Below, one piece after another: positions 39,226 to 60,044 of a stretch of DNA of 64,000 bases. This DNA is from Balaenoptera acutorostrata (taxonomy: Eukaryota > Chordata > Mammalia > Artiodactyla > Balaenopteridae): contig NC_080082.1 of assembly GCF_949987535.1 (NCBI RefSeq), positions 51,684,374 through 51,748,373 on the forward strand, given 5' to 3'. Each line of letters begins with the position of its first letter. Position 1 is the stretch's first letter. The notes below the pieces were generated by a model, which was not told the DNA's origin, ran no database searches, and saw nothing but the letters and a program-made list of their open reading frames with translations. Made by a program: the position numbers and the translations under genes.

Positions 39226-41030
39226 ACCCCTATCAATCAGCCTGTCCAGATATTCTGGGGGAGGCTCTCCATACTCTTTCCCTCCCAAGGAAGAAGTAGA
39301 CAACTGTGATTTTCGCCCACTCACTCTTCTTGAGCTGAGGATGGGGAGTTATGGTATCTACCAAAACAAACCAGTGTCTGTTTTCCCCCAGTTGGATAAT
39401 TGTGTCATACCTGTCAGACTTCTAAGACTGTTATGTAAGATGCCAGTTCTTTGGGTAGCCCCAGCAAAGTTGGAGTACTGAACACATGTATCAACTCTTT
39501 CCTTCCCCACAGTGAAGTTGAGGGCTGGTATTTCACATCTGCTCACTTTGCTGAACAAAGGCAATGATCTATGGTGTCTACCAGCCAAAGCCACGATCTC
39601 CATTCTCCACTGGGTGACTAGACTTTGCTGGACCTGTCGGAGCTCCATGACTGGCAAGACAGTAGCCAGTATTTTGGGGAGCTCCCTAGAATGCAGGATG
39701 TATGAACTATCTGCTTTCCTTCCCTGTGTGAGGCTGGTAGCTAGGGGGTTTCTCACTGATCATTTGGTATTGCACCAGAGACTGAGACTTTGGCGGGATG
39801 GTGTCCCATACCTCTCTACAAGTTTTGGTCAGTCGGGTTTTGCATTTTCTTGGTGTGCAGAAGCCTGTCAATTAGTTTCTAGATTTCTCACAAAGAGAAT
39901 TTTTCCATGAATTGCAGAATCAGTGGGTTTGTTGGGGAAAAGAGGGCCCAGGACATCCTGTTCCACCATATTGCTGACATTCCATTTATATGTATCTTAA
40001 ACTTCTTTACATTTTCCCAAAGGTCACTGGGGATCTCTTCTTTCAGTCTTTTTCTCTCTGTGCTTCATTTTTCCTGGCATGTTTTTGAATTCACTGATTT
40101 TTTTCTTCTCTTGTGTTTAATCTCCAATAAAATTTTCTTCTTGGATAGTTTTCTTTTCTATAAGTTCCATCTTGTTCTCTTATATATCTTCCATTTCTGT
40201 TTTCATTATATTTATGGTTTAAAAAGTCTTCAGTATATCGAGTATAACAGCTTCTTTAATAATGTTATACTAATACCATTTTCCCTGCCATTTCAGTCTG
40301 GGCCAACTGGTTGATTCTTCCTGGTCTTTTGTCACATTTTTCTACTTCATCATATAGATACTGGACATTGTTAAATTTACATTGTTAAATGGTGGTTATT
40401 GTTATTCTTTTAAAGTGTTGAGCTTTGCTCTGCAGGCAGTTACATTACTTGCAAGTTGGCTTGATTCTTTTGAAGCCTTTAAAAAGCAGTTTAGGATAGG
40501 TCTGAAGTGTTTGCTTTACAGATAGTTTAGCTCTACTCCTAATACATAACTCTTCTGGGCTACCTAATAAATAGTATGGGTGACCATCCCATCAGGGTCA
40601 GAATTAGAACATATCTTTGCTCTGTATCAGCTCTGGGCATTTTACAACTAGCAGCTCCTTAATTACTCTTTGCCCGGTCTTGTAGGATCACACCCTACTT
40701 CTTTTAGGAAAGATTAAAAAGTACTTTTTTGTACATTTCTGAAACTCTTCTCTGCATAGCTCCCTCCTTAACCTAACTGCCCTGCAACTTGCAGGCATGT
40801 CAGTCTCATGGTCCTCATCTTCTCAACACAGTAACAGCAGGATGCTCTCTATTTGGGGCCGCCTTTCTCATTATCCAGAATGTGTCCCTAGGTGGAAAGT
40901 TGGTGTGATCATGTTGCTCACTTCATTTGTTTCTCTCAATCAGGGATCAGGTCCTGTCCAAACCTGTTATTCCATCATGACTCCAAAGGAATTCCATATT
41001 TTTTGCCCCTGCTGATGTTATGGGGAACAA
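39226..41030 (-). mobile_element. Probable old L1 5'/ORF1-region sequence, antisense
   Basis: Repeat-like text of the type 'cttcttgagctgaggatggggagttatggtatct' and 'gacctgtcagacttctaag'. Several open stretches above 100 codons on both strands have no domain. Family assignment uncertain. Confidence 0.45.
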
Positions 41031-41039
41031 ATACTCTCA

Positions 41040-41735
41040 TACATTAATGATGAGAATGTAAATTTACTGTTTTAAAATTTGGCATAATCTGTTAATATAA
41101 AAAAAGTACACATAATTTGATTTAGCAGTCTAATCTGTAGGAATATATTCTATGGAAATAAAAAACCAACATGCAAAAATAAGCATATAAGGATATTTAT
41201 TGCACTGGTTTGCAGCAACAAAGAAATAACTTGAAAGGAATGGATAAAGAAGATGTGGTACATATATACAATGGAATATTACTCAGCCATAAAAAAGAAC
41301 AAAATTGTGTCATTTGCAGAGATGGGAATGGACCTAGAGACTGTCATACTGAGTGAAGTTAAGTCACAAAAACAAATATGGTATATTAATGCATATATGT
41401 GGAATCTAGAAAAATGTTAAAGATGATCTTATTTGCAAAGCAGAAATAGAGACACAGACGTAGAGAACAAATGTATGGATACCAAGGGGGAAGGGCGGAT
41501 GGGATGAATTGGGAGATTGGGATTGATATATATACACTACTATGTATAAAATAGATAACTAATGAGAACCTACTGTATAGCACAGGGAATACTACTCGGT
41601 GCTCTGTGGTGACCTAGAAATGGGAAGGAAATCCAAAAAAGAGGGGATATATGTATATGCATGGCTGATTCACTTTGCTGTATAGCAGAAACTGACACAG
41701 CAGTGTAAAGCAACTATACTCCAATAAAAAAAAAA
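41040..41735 (+). mobile_element. 5'-truncated L1 3' end, sense
   Basis: 'acatatatacaatggaatattactcagccataaaaaagaac', 'cctactgtatagcacagggaatactactcggtgctctgtggtgacc', ending 'actatactccaataaaaaaaa'. A standard artiodactyl L1 3' end. Confidence 0.93.
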
Positions 41736-42262
41736 CCACACACACACCATAAAACAAAAAACAAACAAAAAACCCCCAAAAATGACCATGAATTTAAAAA
41801 TCTCCTGGTTGTACATTGAAAACAAACAAACAAAAAAAAGAAAGAAAGAACCTGAATACCCAGCTTGGGGGGAATGGGTAGGATATATCATGGCATTGCT
41901 GTTACAATGTTCCTGTTTTATTGTAGGCATTTTAAATAAGAAAAGCACAGTGCACAAGAGACATACCAACCAAATGCAATGTGCAGAACTCATTTAAATC
42001 CTACTCAAATAAACCAACTATAATTAATAAAATTTGTAAAATGAGTCAGCTGTTCAAGATACACACTGAAATATGTAGAGGGCAAATGACATAATATACT
42101 GGATTGGCTTTAAAATATCCTAGCCAAAAATATTTGGAAGACGAAACAAGAAAGGCAAAAAATGGGTGATTATTAAAAATATGTGGTAAGTTCATGGCTG
42201 TTCATTTTACTATTCTATTTTGGTATACATGTGAAATTTTCTACAATAAAAAGTTTAAAGAG

Positions 42263-42476
42263 GGACTTCCTTGGTGGTGCAGTGGATAAGACTCTGCGCT
42301 CCTAATGCAGGGGGCCCGGGTTCGATCCCTGGTCAGGGAACTAGATCCCACATGCATGCCGCAACTAAGTAACCCACATGCTGCAACTAAGGAGCCAGTG
42401 AGCCGCAACTAGGGAGCCCACCTGCTGCAACTAAGACCTGGTGCAACTAAATAAATAAATAAATAAATATTTTTTT
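42263..42476 (+). mobile_element. CHR-type SINE, sense
   Basis: 'gggacttccttggtggtgcagtggataagactctgcgctcc', B box 'gggttcgatccctgg', (AAAT)n tail; short aagtttaaa repeats on both sides. Confidence 0.92.
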
Positions 42477-42676
42477 TAAGTTTAAACAAAATAAAGCAAG
42501 TTACAGATAAATGGGTACTTATCCCATTAAAACATACTCTTATTACATTCAGCTGTGGACCATATTTGAAAACAGAAGGAAACAACAAAAAATAAAAACC
42601 AAAGTTTTAACAGTAGATGGTTGGGAGATAGTGAAGGTGATTTATTTTTTAATTTTTATTTATTTATTTATTTATT

Positions 42677-43232
42677 TTAACATCTTTATTGGAGTATAAT
42701 TGCTTTACAATGGTGTGTTAGTTTCTGCTTTATAACAAAGTGAATCAGTTATACATATACATATGTTCCCATATCTCTTCCCTCTTGCATCTCCCTCCCT
42801 CCCACCCTCCCTAGCCCACCCCTCTAGGTGATCACAAAGCACCGAGCTGATCTCCCTGTGCTATGCGGCTGCTTCCCACTAGCTATCTATTTTACATTTG
42901 GTAGTGTATATATGTCCATGCCACTCTCTCACTTTGTCACAGTTTACCCTTCCCCCTCCCCATATCCTCAAGTCCATTCTCTAGTAGGTCTGTGTCTTTA
43001 TTCCCGTCTTACCACTAGGTTCTTCATGACCTTTTTTTTTTTTCCCTTAGATTCCATATATATGTGTTAGCATACTGTATTTGTTTTTCTCTTTCTGACT
43101 TACTTCACTCTGTATGACAGACTCTAACTCCATCCACCTCACTACAAATACCTCCATTTCATTTCTTTTTATAGCTGAGTAATAAAGAAGATGTGGCACA
43201 TATATACAATGGAATATTACTCAGCTATTTTT
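42677..43232 (-). mobile_element. 5'-truncated L1, antisense, with terminal inversion
   Basis: The reversed 3' end begins at about 42680. From 43184 the sequence flips to sense orientation (gaagatgtggcacatatata ... attactcagcta), repeating part of the same region, as expected from twin-primed reverse transcription. Confidence 0.9.
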
Positions 43233-43271
43233 TAATTTTTTGCACTATTTCTTTGGTATGGCGTAAACTTT

Positions 43272-43602
43272 TTTTTTTCCTTAAATTTAGATCCATGGCC
43301 CATTTTTAAATTTTATTTATTTATTTTTATATTTCTTTTTGGCTGTGTTGGGTCTTCGTTTCTGTGCGAGGGCTTTCTCTAGTTGCAGCAAGTGGGGGCC
43401 ACTCTTCATCACGGTGCACGGGCCTCTCACTATTGCGGTCTCTCTTGTTGCAGAGCACAGGCTCCAGATGCGCAGGCTCAGTAGTTGTGGCTCACGGGCC
43501 TAGTTGCTCCGCGGTATGTGGGATCTTCCCAGACCAGGGCTCGAACCCGTGTCCCTTGCATTAGCAGGCAGATTCTCAACCACTGCGCCACCAGGGAAGC
43601 CC
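43272..43602 (-). mobile_element. CHR-2-type SINE, antisense
   Basis: 13-bp duplication tggcgtaaacttt (43259-43271, 43603-43615). The head and body are complete. Confidence 0.95.
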
Positions 43603-43615
43603 TGGCGTAAACTTT

Positions 43616-45550
43616 AATATGGAATGTTGTAAGAGGAATGTAATGACTTTTGAAAAGAATTATATGCATGTAAGGGAAATAAAGCTTAATTTTGAACAGT
43701 TATGATGGTATCAATATATCTTAAAGTAGCAACTAAACCAGTATTGCAGCCACGACTTCCATTTGTCTTTAATAATCCTTTGATTAGTGTACATTCCTAT
43801 CCCCTCCCACTACCTTAAAAGGTAAACCCTAAGTTTAAAAATTTGATTTATGAAATAAACGTAACAGTGCTGAAATAATTAGCATTCATTCAAGTTTCTC
43901 CTGTTAAACAATCTTGTAACAACAGCATCAAGAATAAAAACCTTACTAAATTGATCTAAGATGACAGAGTAGGGAAACGATTGTGAAAATTTAAGCTAGA
44001 AGGATTGTCCCTGTATAGGTTAGTGACTGATTGTAGAACAGAAAAGCATTATGCCACCCACTAAATTTAAATAACTGCAATTATGCCTTAAATTTCCTCT
44101 TATAATTATTCCTTTTGGTCAAGAATAGATTTCTCGAAGTGTGTTCACAACACAAAATATTAAGTATTATGGAATAGAAGGGATTCATGGTCAGGACTGG
44201 GAAACAATGGGTTAAACAAGGTAATATTTTCTTTATTGCGGGACTTCTTACAATTTTTTAATTTGGCTTCTTCAAAGTGGAATTCATTAAGCCAATAAGA
44301 AAATTTGGTTATGCATGGCCTTATATGCAATGAGGCAGAACACTTCATCTCCAACGGTATTTTGGAGATTATTATTTCTTGAATGTATCTTAGGAAAATC
44401 TGGTTCTGGGTATTTTCTACAAAAGGCTGCTAACATGCATATATATTACTTGTCAGAGGTATTATCAATAACTTATTATCATTGTAGCACATAACATTCT
44501 ACTTACATTCCATTATTTACATTTTCTTTAAATTTAGTTGGGCAATAATGGTAGTCCCTGAATTGGAAACAATGATGGCACAGTTTGTCTAATCTGAGCG
44601 GAGAATGCATGACTGCATTGGCATCACTGTGGTTACACTAATGATTCAGAGTGTTCTAATGGTTCTCAATCACACTTATCTTTTTGTTGTTGTTTAAAAA
44701 ATGGTGGATTAACATTTAGATTATAATTTTGTAATATATATGTAAAACCAGTGTTTTTTAGAGTGGGGATAATGAACAATATTAAGTTGTGAAGACAACT
44801 AAGTGGGCTGCAGTGTTCATTACAGACTATGTAATAGAAAACAGCAGAGTGCCTCGCATATGGAAAAGCATTGTCTTGGGAAATTTTGTATCAATTCTTC
44901 TATCAATGTCTTTTATTTTACTTTTATTATTATTTTCTTTTATTTTACTAATTGTTATTTATTTCCATTATGTACTAATACATTTCATTATATATCATCA
45001 TAGTATCTGTTCCTTGAATTGTAGAAGAAAAACATAATTCATACTTTATAATGTTCAAAATAATTGCATGCACAAACATGTCTGCTAATTAATTACTTGT
45101 TAACTGGGTTTTAAATGTTTTATATTATTCAGAAATCCCTGAGAGAAGTCATGTAAGTGGTTTAACTTGAATTTAAATTATGTTTGGGAAAATTGGTTAG
45201 GGTACTTGAATGGGTTGGAAACATTATTTTTCCCATTTGAAGTAATGGGATGTAGGTAGGCTCTGAAGTTTGGGCATCAGAAAATTTACTGTTCAACATG
45301 TTATCAGGAATAGATTAGGTTCAGATAATGAGGAAAAACTGTAGTTGGTAAATTTTGCTTTGATTTCTCATTTAAGACAATATTTTATAGGTTTTTTTTT
45401 AATGGCATTAACTTGGCTATCATTTTGTTGGTAAATTCTTTTATCCTTAAAGTAGTAATTAGAAAATGTGGAAAATGACTTCTGCTTTTGTAATTTGTTG
45501 TAGAAAAATCACCTCTCCTTGATTTTATAAAAAAGCTCTACAACCATAAA
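43616..45550. other. Low-repeat intergenic sequence downstream of ZNF571
   Basis: AT-rich, without recognised mobile elements or genes. Some of it may be ZNF571 3' UTR if distal polyadenylation is used. Confidence 0.45.
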
Positions 45551-45765
45551 GAAATTTCTTCCATAGAGTTTCTTTCCAGTATGAATTCTCTGGTGCAGCA
45601 AAATTTATGAGCTCTAAAATAGAGGCCTTCATACTCTTATTATGTTCTAAAGCTCTTGTCATAGAATAAATTATTTGGGTTCAAAAGGGGATAGATGGTA
45701 ATAGAATGTTTACATCTTTCTATGGCACTTATAAAATATTCCACCATTTGACTTCTCTAATAGCA

Positions 45766-45812
45766 TTAATAATGATGATAATAATAATGATAATAATAAT
45801 AACGATAATAAC
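45766..45812. repeat. (AAT/GAT)n trinucleotide microsatellite
   Basis: Mixed aat, gat and ata units over about 47 nt, immediately left of a MIR. Confidence 0.9.
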
Positions 45813-45814
45813 AC

Positions 45815-45965
45815 TGAATATCAGATACTGTCCAAAGGGAGTTACATGTGTTTAATCACTTACAATTTGATCATTATTATACCATTATAGTATTTTACAC
45901 ATAAAGAAATGGAGGCACAGAGAAGTTAAGTAACCTATCCAATTTCACAGTTAGGAAATATTAAA
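45815..45965 (+). mobile_element. MIR SINE fragment
   Basis: 'tttacacataaagaaatggaggcacagagaagttaagtaacctatccaatttcacagttagg' is the MIR core and 3' region. Confidence 0.85.
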
Positions 45966-46056
45966 ATAGAGATGGTGCTCAATAAAGGATATAATTCAGC
46001 ATTACATTCCAGGGTTATAGAGATTTTTTAAAATGTTTAATGGGTTCCAGAAGTCA

Positions 46057-46062
46057 TTTATT
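46057..46062 (-). promoter_or_regulatory. ZNF571: Candidate polyadenylation signal for ZNF571
   Basis: TTTATT on the plus strand, AATAAA on the minus, about 170 nt after the stop codon. Positional evidence only; a more distal site is possible. Confidence 0.3.
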
Positions 46063-46228
46063 TCTGCATTCATGAAGTTAATATAAGCTTTCTAAAAATG
46101 AGTTGATTTTGAACACAATCAAAAGGATGTCCTATATTCATTACAAACATAATATGAGTTCTCTAATATTCCAGAGCTGCTGAAGATGGGTGAAGGCTTT
46201 CTTATATTAAATCATATATAAATCTTTC

Positions 46229-55636
<9,408 letters not shown>

Positions 55637-55645
<9 letters not shown>

Positions 55646-55708
55646 GGTTTTGAGAACTGTCAGAACTGATCAAATTTCTGGGTTCCTCTCCTGGAGATGT
55701 GCAGAGTC
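55637..55708 (-). CDS. ZNF571: ZNF571 exon 2: 5'UTR plus start codon (MPH|)
   Basis: Reading the minus strand, a pyrimidine-rich acceptor (ctctcctcttag) precedes a 72-nt exon. It ends ATG CCT CAC at 55645-55637 and is followed at once by GTGAGT. It joins KRAB-A in phase 0 to give MPHWLVTF, close to the MPHLLVTF that I recall for human ZNF571. The same layout is seen in the facing gene (MAH|). Confidence 0.88.
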
Positions 55709-55719
55709 CTAAGAGGAGA

Positions 55720-56160
55720 GCAGGGCTGGAGAAGGAAAACAAAGCCATGAGAACAAGCTTGCCTCAGAGCCCACAAAATGAGCACCTTGGAACTACCTTT
55801 ATTTCCCCTCTTTGAGGGAAGTTTGGGAAAATCTCAGCCCTCTTACAAATCCAGTGGAATCCAGATAGAGCAGAGGGAATTCAGGCCAGACTTTTCCTTA
55901 ATCCCCATGATGCTGAACAGGACCCCAGAGGTTGCCAGTTTCCATGGGCATCTTACATCTCTAGGATAGGGGAGTACCCAGGGAGCCCTGGGGAGCAGCG
56001 CTTCCCCACGGCCCACATTCTAAGTGGGATGCTTTGCTCCCATGCTTAAAGGCTCAGGCCCACAAGACTGCTCCTGACTTCAGAAGCCAATCGCAAATCC
56101 CAGGCCACTGTACTTCTGACCAACCAGCTATAAATTGGGGGCTCCTACAATCCCCTCCTA
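55720..56160. other. ZNF571: ZNF571 intron 1, nothing identified
   Basis: Unremarkable sequence just upstream (minus strand) of exon 2. Confidence 0.45.
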
Positions 56161-56164
56161 AGGC

Positions 56165-56640
56165 TCTATACTTTGCTAGGATGGCTCACAGAACTCAGGA
56201 AAGCACTTCACTTATGTTTACCAATTTATTATAACGGATACAATTTAGGAGCAGCCAAATGGAAAAGATGCATAGGGCAAGGTATGGCGGAGGGGGAGCT
56301 TAGAGTTTCCAGTGCTCTCTGGGATTGCCACCTTCAAAGCACCTCAAGGTGTTCACTAACCCAGAAGCTCATCAAATCTAGTTCGAGAGTTTTTATAGGG
56401 CTTAACCAGTCCCACCCTCCCCTTTCCTGGAGGTCAGGTCAGTGGGTGGGTTGGAAAGTTCCAACCCTCTAATCATTTGGTCTTTCTGGTGATCAGCTCC
56501 ATCCTGAAGCTATCTAGGGGCCACATTCCAAGCCACCTCATTAGCATAAATTCAGGTGTGATCAAAAGGGGTTCATTACGAATAACAAAAGACACTCCTA
56601 TTACTCAGAAATTTGCTAAGTTAGGAAAACCAAATAGTTG
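56165..56640 (-). mobile_element. Probable old LTR, orientation uncertain
   Basis: 'aagatgcatagggcaaggtatggcgg', 'gaaagttccaaccctctaatcat...ggtctttctggtgatcagctcc' and 'aacaaaagacactcctattac' are from a known diverged mammalian LTR family that I cannot name. Confidence 0.55.
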
Positions 56641-57435
56641 ATGAAGAAAAGTTCTTATTTATAGAACTCCAGCTAAGAAATGCAGAAGGAATTGAGAGAA
56701 TTTTTTTAAAAAATCACTATATGTAACCCTTAATAAAATAATAGATCTCAGCATCAATCATAAATGGATGTTATAACCTCTACGTCAGTGTTTCTTACCC
56801 TTTTTTTTCATTATTAGTTCCCCCAAAGCCTTTTAAGACAACTTTTCTCCTGATACCACTTACCTATGAAATTTTAATGCCACAGATATACTGTATATGT
56901 GTTTATGTACTGTGTCCACAAACCATTATAATATTTAGTAAGAGTTTTGTCTCCCTTCCTGCCAAGAACCAAGTTTCACCCCCGTGGGGGCAATACCCTT
57001 CCTTCTGCCATTGAGAATGCATGCTTTAGGTGAAAGAGGAAGAGGGCATTTTATAAAGGAAGAATTAAGTGGACAGCACTTGAACACCAATCAACATGGC
57101 ATCACCAGAAGTGGGACATCAGACTTTTAAAAACCTCAGGATGTGATGTCACAGGAAGTACACAACATGCCCTATGAATTATTTTTGCCTGAAAATGTGA
57201 TTTAGGCAAAATATGATCTGAATCTGATCAAGGCTCTAGATCTAACTACCCCTTAACAGAAATATGTAGCATAGGGGAACTAATTATATGATACCACAAG
57301 GAAGAAATTAGCCAAAAGGAGAATGCACAATGTTCTATAAACAAATAACCTAGTTTTTCTACAAATCAATGGCAACAATTAAAATAAAATAAAAACAAAA
57401 AAATAGAGAAAAGAGTTATGGATTAAAGAAACTTA
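56640..57435. other. ZNF571: ZNF571 intron 1; possible DNA-transposon fragment at 56780-56960
   Basis: 'gtcagtgtttcttaccc' opens a stretch similar to hAT-type nonautonomous elements. The rest is unidentified. Confidence 0.35.
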
Positions 57436-57447
57436 AGAGATTTGACA

Positions 57448-57585
57448 GGGCCTTCCCTGGCGGTCCAGTGATTAACACTCCATGCTTCCAGTGCAGGGGG
57501 CCAGGGTTCAATCCCTGGTTGGGGAACTAAGATCCCACATGCCAGTCCTCCAAAATATTAAAAAAAAATTTTTTTTAATAAAAAG
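57448..57585 (+). mobile_element. CHR-1-type short SINE, plus strand (antisense to ZNF571)
   Basis: 'ccttccctggcggtccagtgattaacactcc...gggttcaatccctggttggggaactaagatccc'; 12-bp duplication agagatttgaca (57436-57447, 57586-57597). Confidence 0.93.
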
Positions 57586-57599
57586 AGAGATTTGACAAC

Positions 57600-58500
57600 C
57601 AAATGTAATGTGTGGACCTATCTGAATCATGATTTGAACAAACCAATTGTAAAAAAAATCTATCTTCCAAAGAATTGGGGAAGTTTGAATATATACTGGG
57701 TATATGATATTATGGAATGACTTAGTTTTTAAAGTTGAGATAGCATCATGGTTGTTATTTTAAAATATGTCCTTTTGGTTACATAAGCATACATGTGATT
57801 AAAATACACTGAAATACTAAAGAAAAAAGGGGGATGGATAGGTATAAGGATATTTGCAAATGTGTTAAATTACGGCTGAGCGTTGGACACATTGGGGTCA
57901 TATTATTTTCTACCCTGCTTGAAAATTTCCATACAAAGTTAAAACAAAAGTCTACATTTCCTCCAGAAAGTATAGTTATCTTTCATCAAAAATCTTAGAC
58001 CAGAAAGGGCTGATTTGTCATCAGGTGGAAAAGGAGAGGTGCAGGTGTGGTTGGTGAGTAGAGTAGACTGGTGAGGCCATCCCTGGAGCGCCATGATTCA
58101 CAGGGATAGCAATGCCTAAGGACAGTCACTGGTTTCTCCTAAGGTTTCTCCTTAGGAAGATGTTGCAGGAGGTAGCAGCATCTTGAAAAGAAGAAACTTG
58201 AGAGAAGAAAGAAAATGGCAACATATTTTAGAAAAGACTTTTAGCTGTGCAATATTTTTTTCCTTTCCTCTGTACGCTTCTGTTGGAAAAAGTAGAACAG
58301 AGAAAAAAGAATCAAAGGATATCAAGCCTTTCCCAGAGCCGACCAAACAGTTTAGGACCAATTCCCACAACAACTTCAGGCTGAGAGAGGGATCAGTTTT
58401 TCCCCATAGGGCTCTCAAAGTAGAATGGGGCATCCTGTTAGGGTGGTCTTCTGCCTTCCTGGGGCATAAACTCTCATTGTAGGGGCATCTTCAGAATAGC
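57600..58500. other. ZNF571: ZNF571 intron 1, nothing identified
   Basis: No repeat or exon recognised up to the CpG-rich promoter. Confidence 0.45.
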
Positions 58501-59087
58501 CTCGTTCTCTGGAACTGCGGCACCTGGAACCGCGCGATTCTCAACTGGAGAGACTCTGTCCCTGTCTCACGGCGGGAGAGTACACAGTCACTAAAGGGGC
58601 ACAGCAGCGAAGTGCGTTAGAAGGCGGCAGGTGAGCCCGTCACGCGGCCACAAAAGCGCGCGCACACTCACACACCCAGCACTGTGGAACGTTCATGATA
58701 ACATCTCCCTGCTCCCGTTGGCCGGGAACCAAAGTCACAGCGCCGCTTTTGCCGGCGGAGAGCGACGCCAAGTGCACACTCATACCTGCGGCGCAGAGGA
58801 ACACAGCTGATAGCACCACGCCTCCGCCGCTAGGAACCGAAGTGAAGCGGCCGACGACCAGCGGAGAAAGGCACAGCCACTCCGCACTGGCAAGGCCGAC
58901 TTCCGTAAGGAATTAACCTGAGTGCTACGAAGTTGGAGATACTTAGTCCAGAGCGAGGATCGTCTCGATTCCTGTCAGCACCGAGCCCCGGCCGGCACAC
59001 CGGTATTCCCAGCACCTTATAAGAGCTTCCTTCTGGATGCTCCAACCCAAAGGCAGCGTGCGGGTCCCAGCGAGGTAGTGCACTCAC

Positions 59088-59190
59088 CTACCGCTACAGA
59101 CTGGATCCTTAAGCCAAGGAGTAACGGAGTAAGTGTACGAAATGGCGCGGGGACGCGGTGGCCTCCGGGAAATGTAGTCTTAAACATGAA
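59088..59190 (-). other. ZNF571: Candidate non-coding exon 1 of ZNF571
   Basis: On the minus strand, sequence downstream of the ACTACATTTCCC site runs to a good donor (ggtag|gtgagt, exon end 59088). It would splice to the acceptor at 55710-55709. The transcription start is not visible; the outer limit is a guess. Confidence 0.5.
59167..59178 (-). promoter_or_regulatory. ZNF571: ACTACATTTCCC motif in the ZNF571 promoter
   Basis: The minus strand reads ACTACATTTCCC, identical to both copies at the facing gene and also pointing along transcription. Confidence 0.6.
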
Positions 59191-59397
59191 CCCGGCCCGA
59201 TCCAACAGCATCCAGAGGCAGTGGCCACGTCCTGTGGTCCGGAATCGGGCGCGCCTCGGGGTTCCCTTGCCTGAATCCGAGATCTCACGCTGCTGCGGTG
59301 TGAGCCGACCTATTTCATTTTACTCAAGTGACTTCCCAGAGGTTCTAGAAAATCCCAAAGAGGTTACCAGAGCTTGAGTCTTGCAGTGATGCCTTCA

Positions 59398-59409
59398 GAG
59401 AAATGTAGT
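59398..59409 (-). promoter_or_regulatory. ZNF571: Second ACTACATTT motif at ZNF571 (one mismatch)
   Basis: The minus strand reads ACTACATTTCTC in context 'ctggactacattt', which matches the context of the 2186 copy. It lies 231 nt upstream of the perfect site. Confidence 0.5.
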
Positions 59410-59960
59410 CCAGGGCTGAAAAACCTGCAGAAGTCTAGGAAGCAGGGTCCAAATTTCTTAGACAGAGCTCTGGCCCGGCCGAGGTGACGGTGACTAACGG
59501 GTTGCTGCTCAAAGGGGTTCAGGGGTGTGATGCTTACTTCATGGTCGTGTGTGTGTGTGTGTGTGCGCGCGCGCGCGCCCGCGCAAGTGCAAGTGTCCTC
59601 TACAGGGAAAGGGAAGACTGTGGGGAGTGTGATGTGTGTCAGATTGTGCTTGAGACTGTGAGGAATGTTAGTGGATAAGCATGTGATCCATTTGGGATTG
59701 TGTTAAAAGTCTGGGGATGGTGTGACTATAGCTTTAAGGATGATGTATGGGATTAATCAGACAGTCTATGATTAAGTATTTTATAACTTGTAAGAAAATG
59801 CTTTTTCTTTGCATGGTTATGAATTTAGAATAGATTCCATGGAATTATAGAAATGTTAAGTGAAAGATACATTGAGAGTTCACCTGTAGTAGTGAATGTG
59901 GGAAAAGAAATGTGTGAGCATAGTATTGTGAGAGTGGGTATGATTGTCTCATGATGCAGC
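59400..59960 (+). other. Possible 5' end of a divergent rightward KRAB-ZNF gene
   Basis: Sequence right of the ZNF571 promoter resembles the exon 1/intron 1 area of the left gene: a possible donor (cgag|gtgacg at 59484), GT-rich sequence, and a 17-base string (ggaagactgtggggagt) shared at 59612-59628 and 2715-2731. In human, as I recall, ZNF540 lies on this side on the opposite strand to ZNF571. No coding exon is present in the window, so this is only a hint. Confidence 0.35.
59546..59584. repeat. (GT)n(GC)n alternating purine-pyrimidine tract
   Basis: About nine GT units run directly into about six GC units, then cccgcgc. Alternating purine-pyrimidine sequence of this kind can adopt Z-DNA. 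It lies about 140 nt right of the outer ACTACATTT site of the ZNF571 promoter. Confidence 0.9.
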
Positions 59961-59984
59961 TCTGTGTAATAGTGGTATCTTTAA

Positions 59985-60035
59985 GCTTCAGTTTCCTCAC
60001 CTGTAAAATGAGGTTAACATTCGTGTAACATTTGG
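59985..60035 (-). mobile_element. MIR core fragment, antisense
   Basis: 'cttcagtttcctcacctgtaaaatgaggttaa' is the reversed MIR core. Confidence 0.75.
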
Positions 60036-60044
60036 AGCAGTGCT

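Larger units (their letters stand above)
45555..46228 (-). pseudogene. Relic zinc fingers downstream of ZNF571
   Basis: Beyond the stop, the minus strand keeps decayed finger DNA. Near 45565-45640 are 'aaggcctctattttagagctca', then 'ccagagaattcatactgg' and 'aagaaactctatgga', matching the GKAF, helix and H-T-G-K-K-x-Y linker segments. Near 46100-46200 'aagaaagccttcacccatcttcagcagct' and 'tatgtttgtaatgaatatagg' resemble GKAFTHLQQL and Y-V-C-N-E-Y-R. Frames are broken. Confidence 0.65.
58500..59480 (-). promoter_or_regulatory. ZNF571: CpG-rich ZNF571 promoter, possibly bidirectional
   Basis: A GC- and CpG-rich block with two minus-strand ACTACATTT motifs (59167-59178, 59398-59409). A minus-strand splice donor GTGAGT at 59087-59082 would end a non-coding exon 1. 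The intron side carries GT-rich sequence on the minus strand (58655-58680), as in intron 1 of other KRAB-ZNF genes. The right edge has features of a divergent gene start. Confidence 0.7.

Noticed and set aside
39134..39910. Several overlapping open frames of 115-143 codons
   Set aside because: They are spread over both strands of repeat-derived sequence, and one (38893-39324, minus) contains the L1 ORF2 tail.
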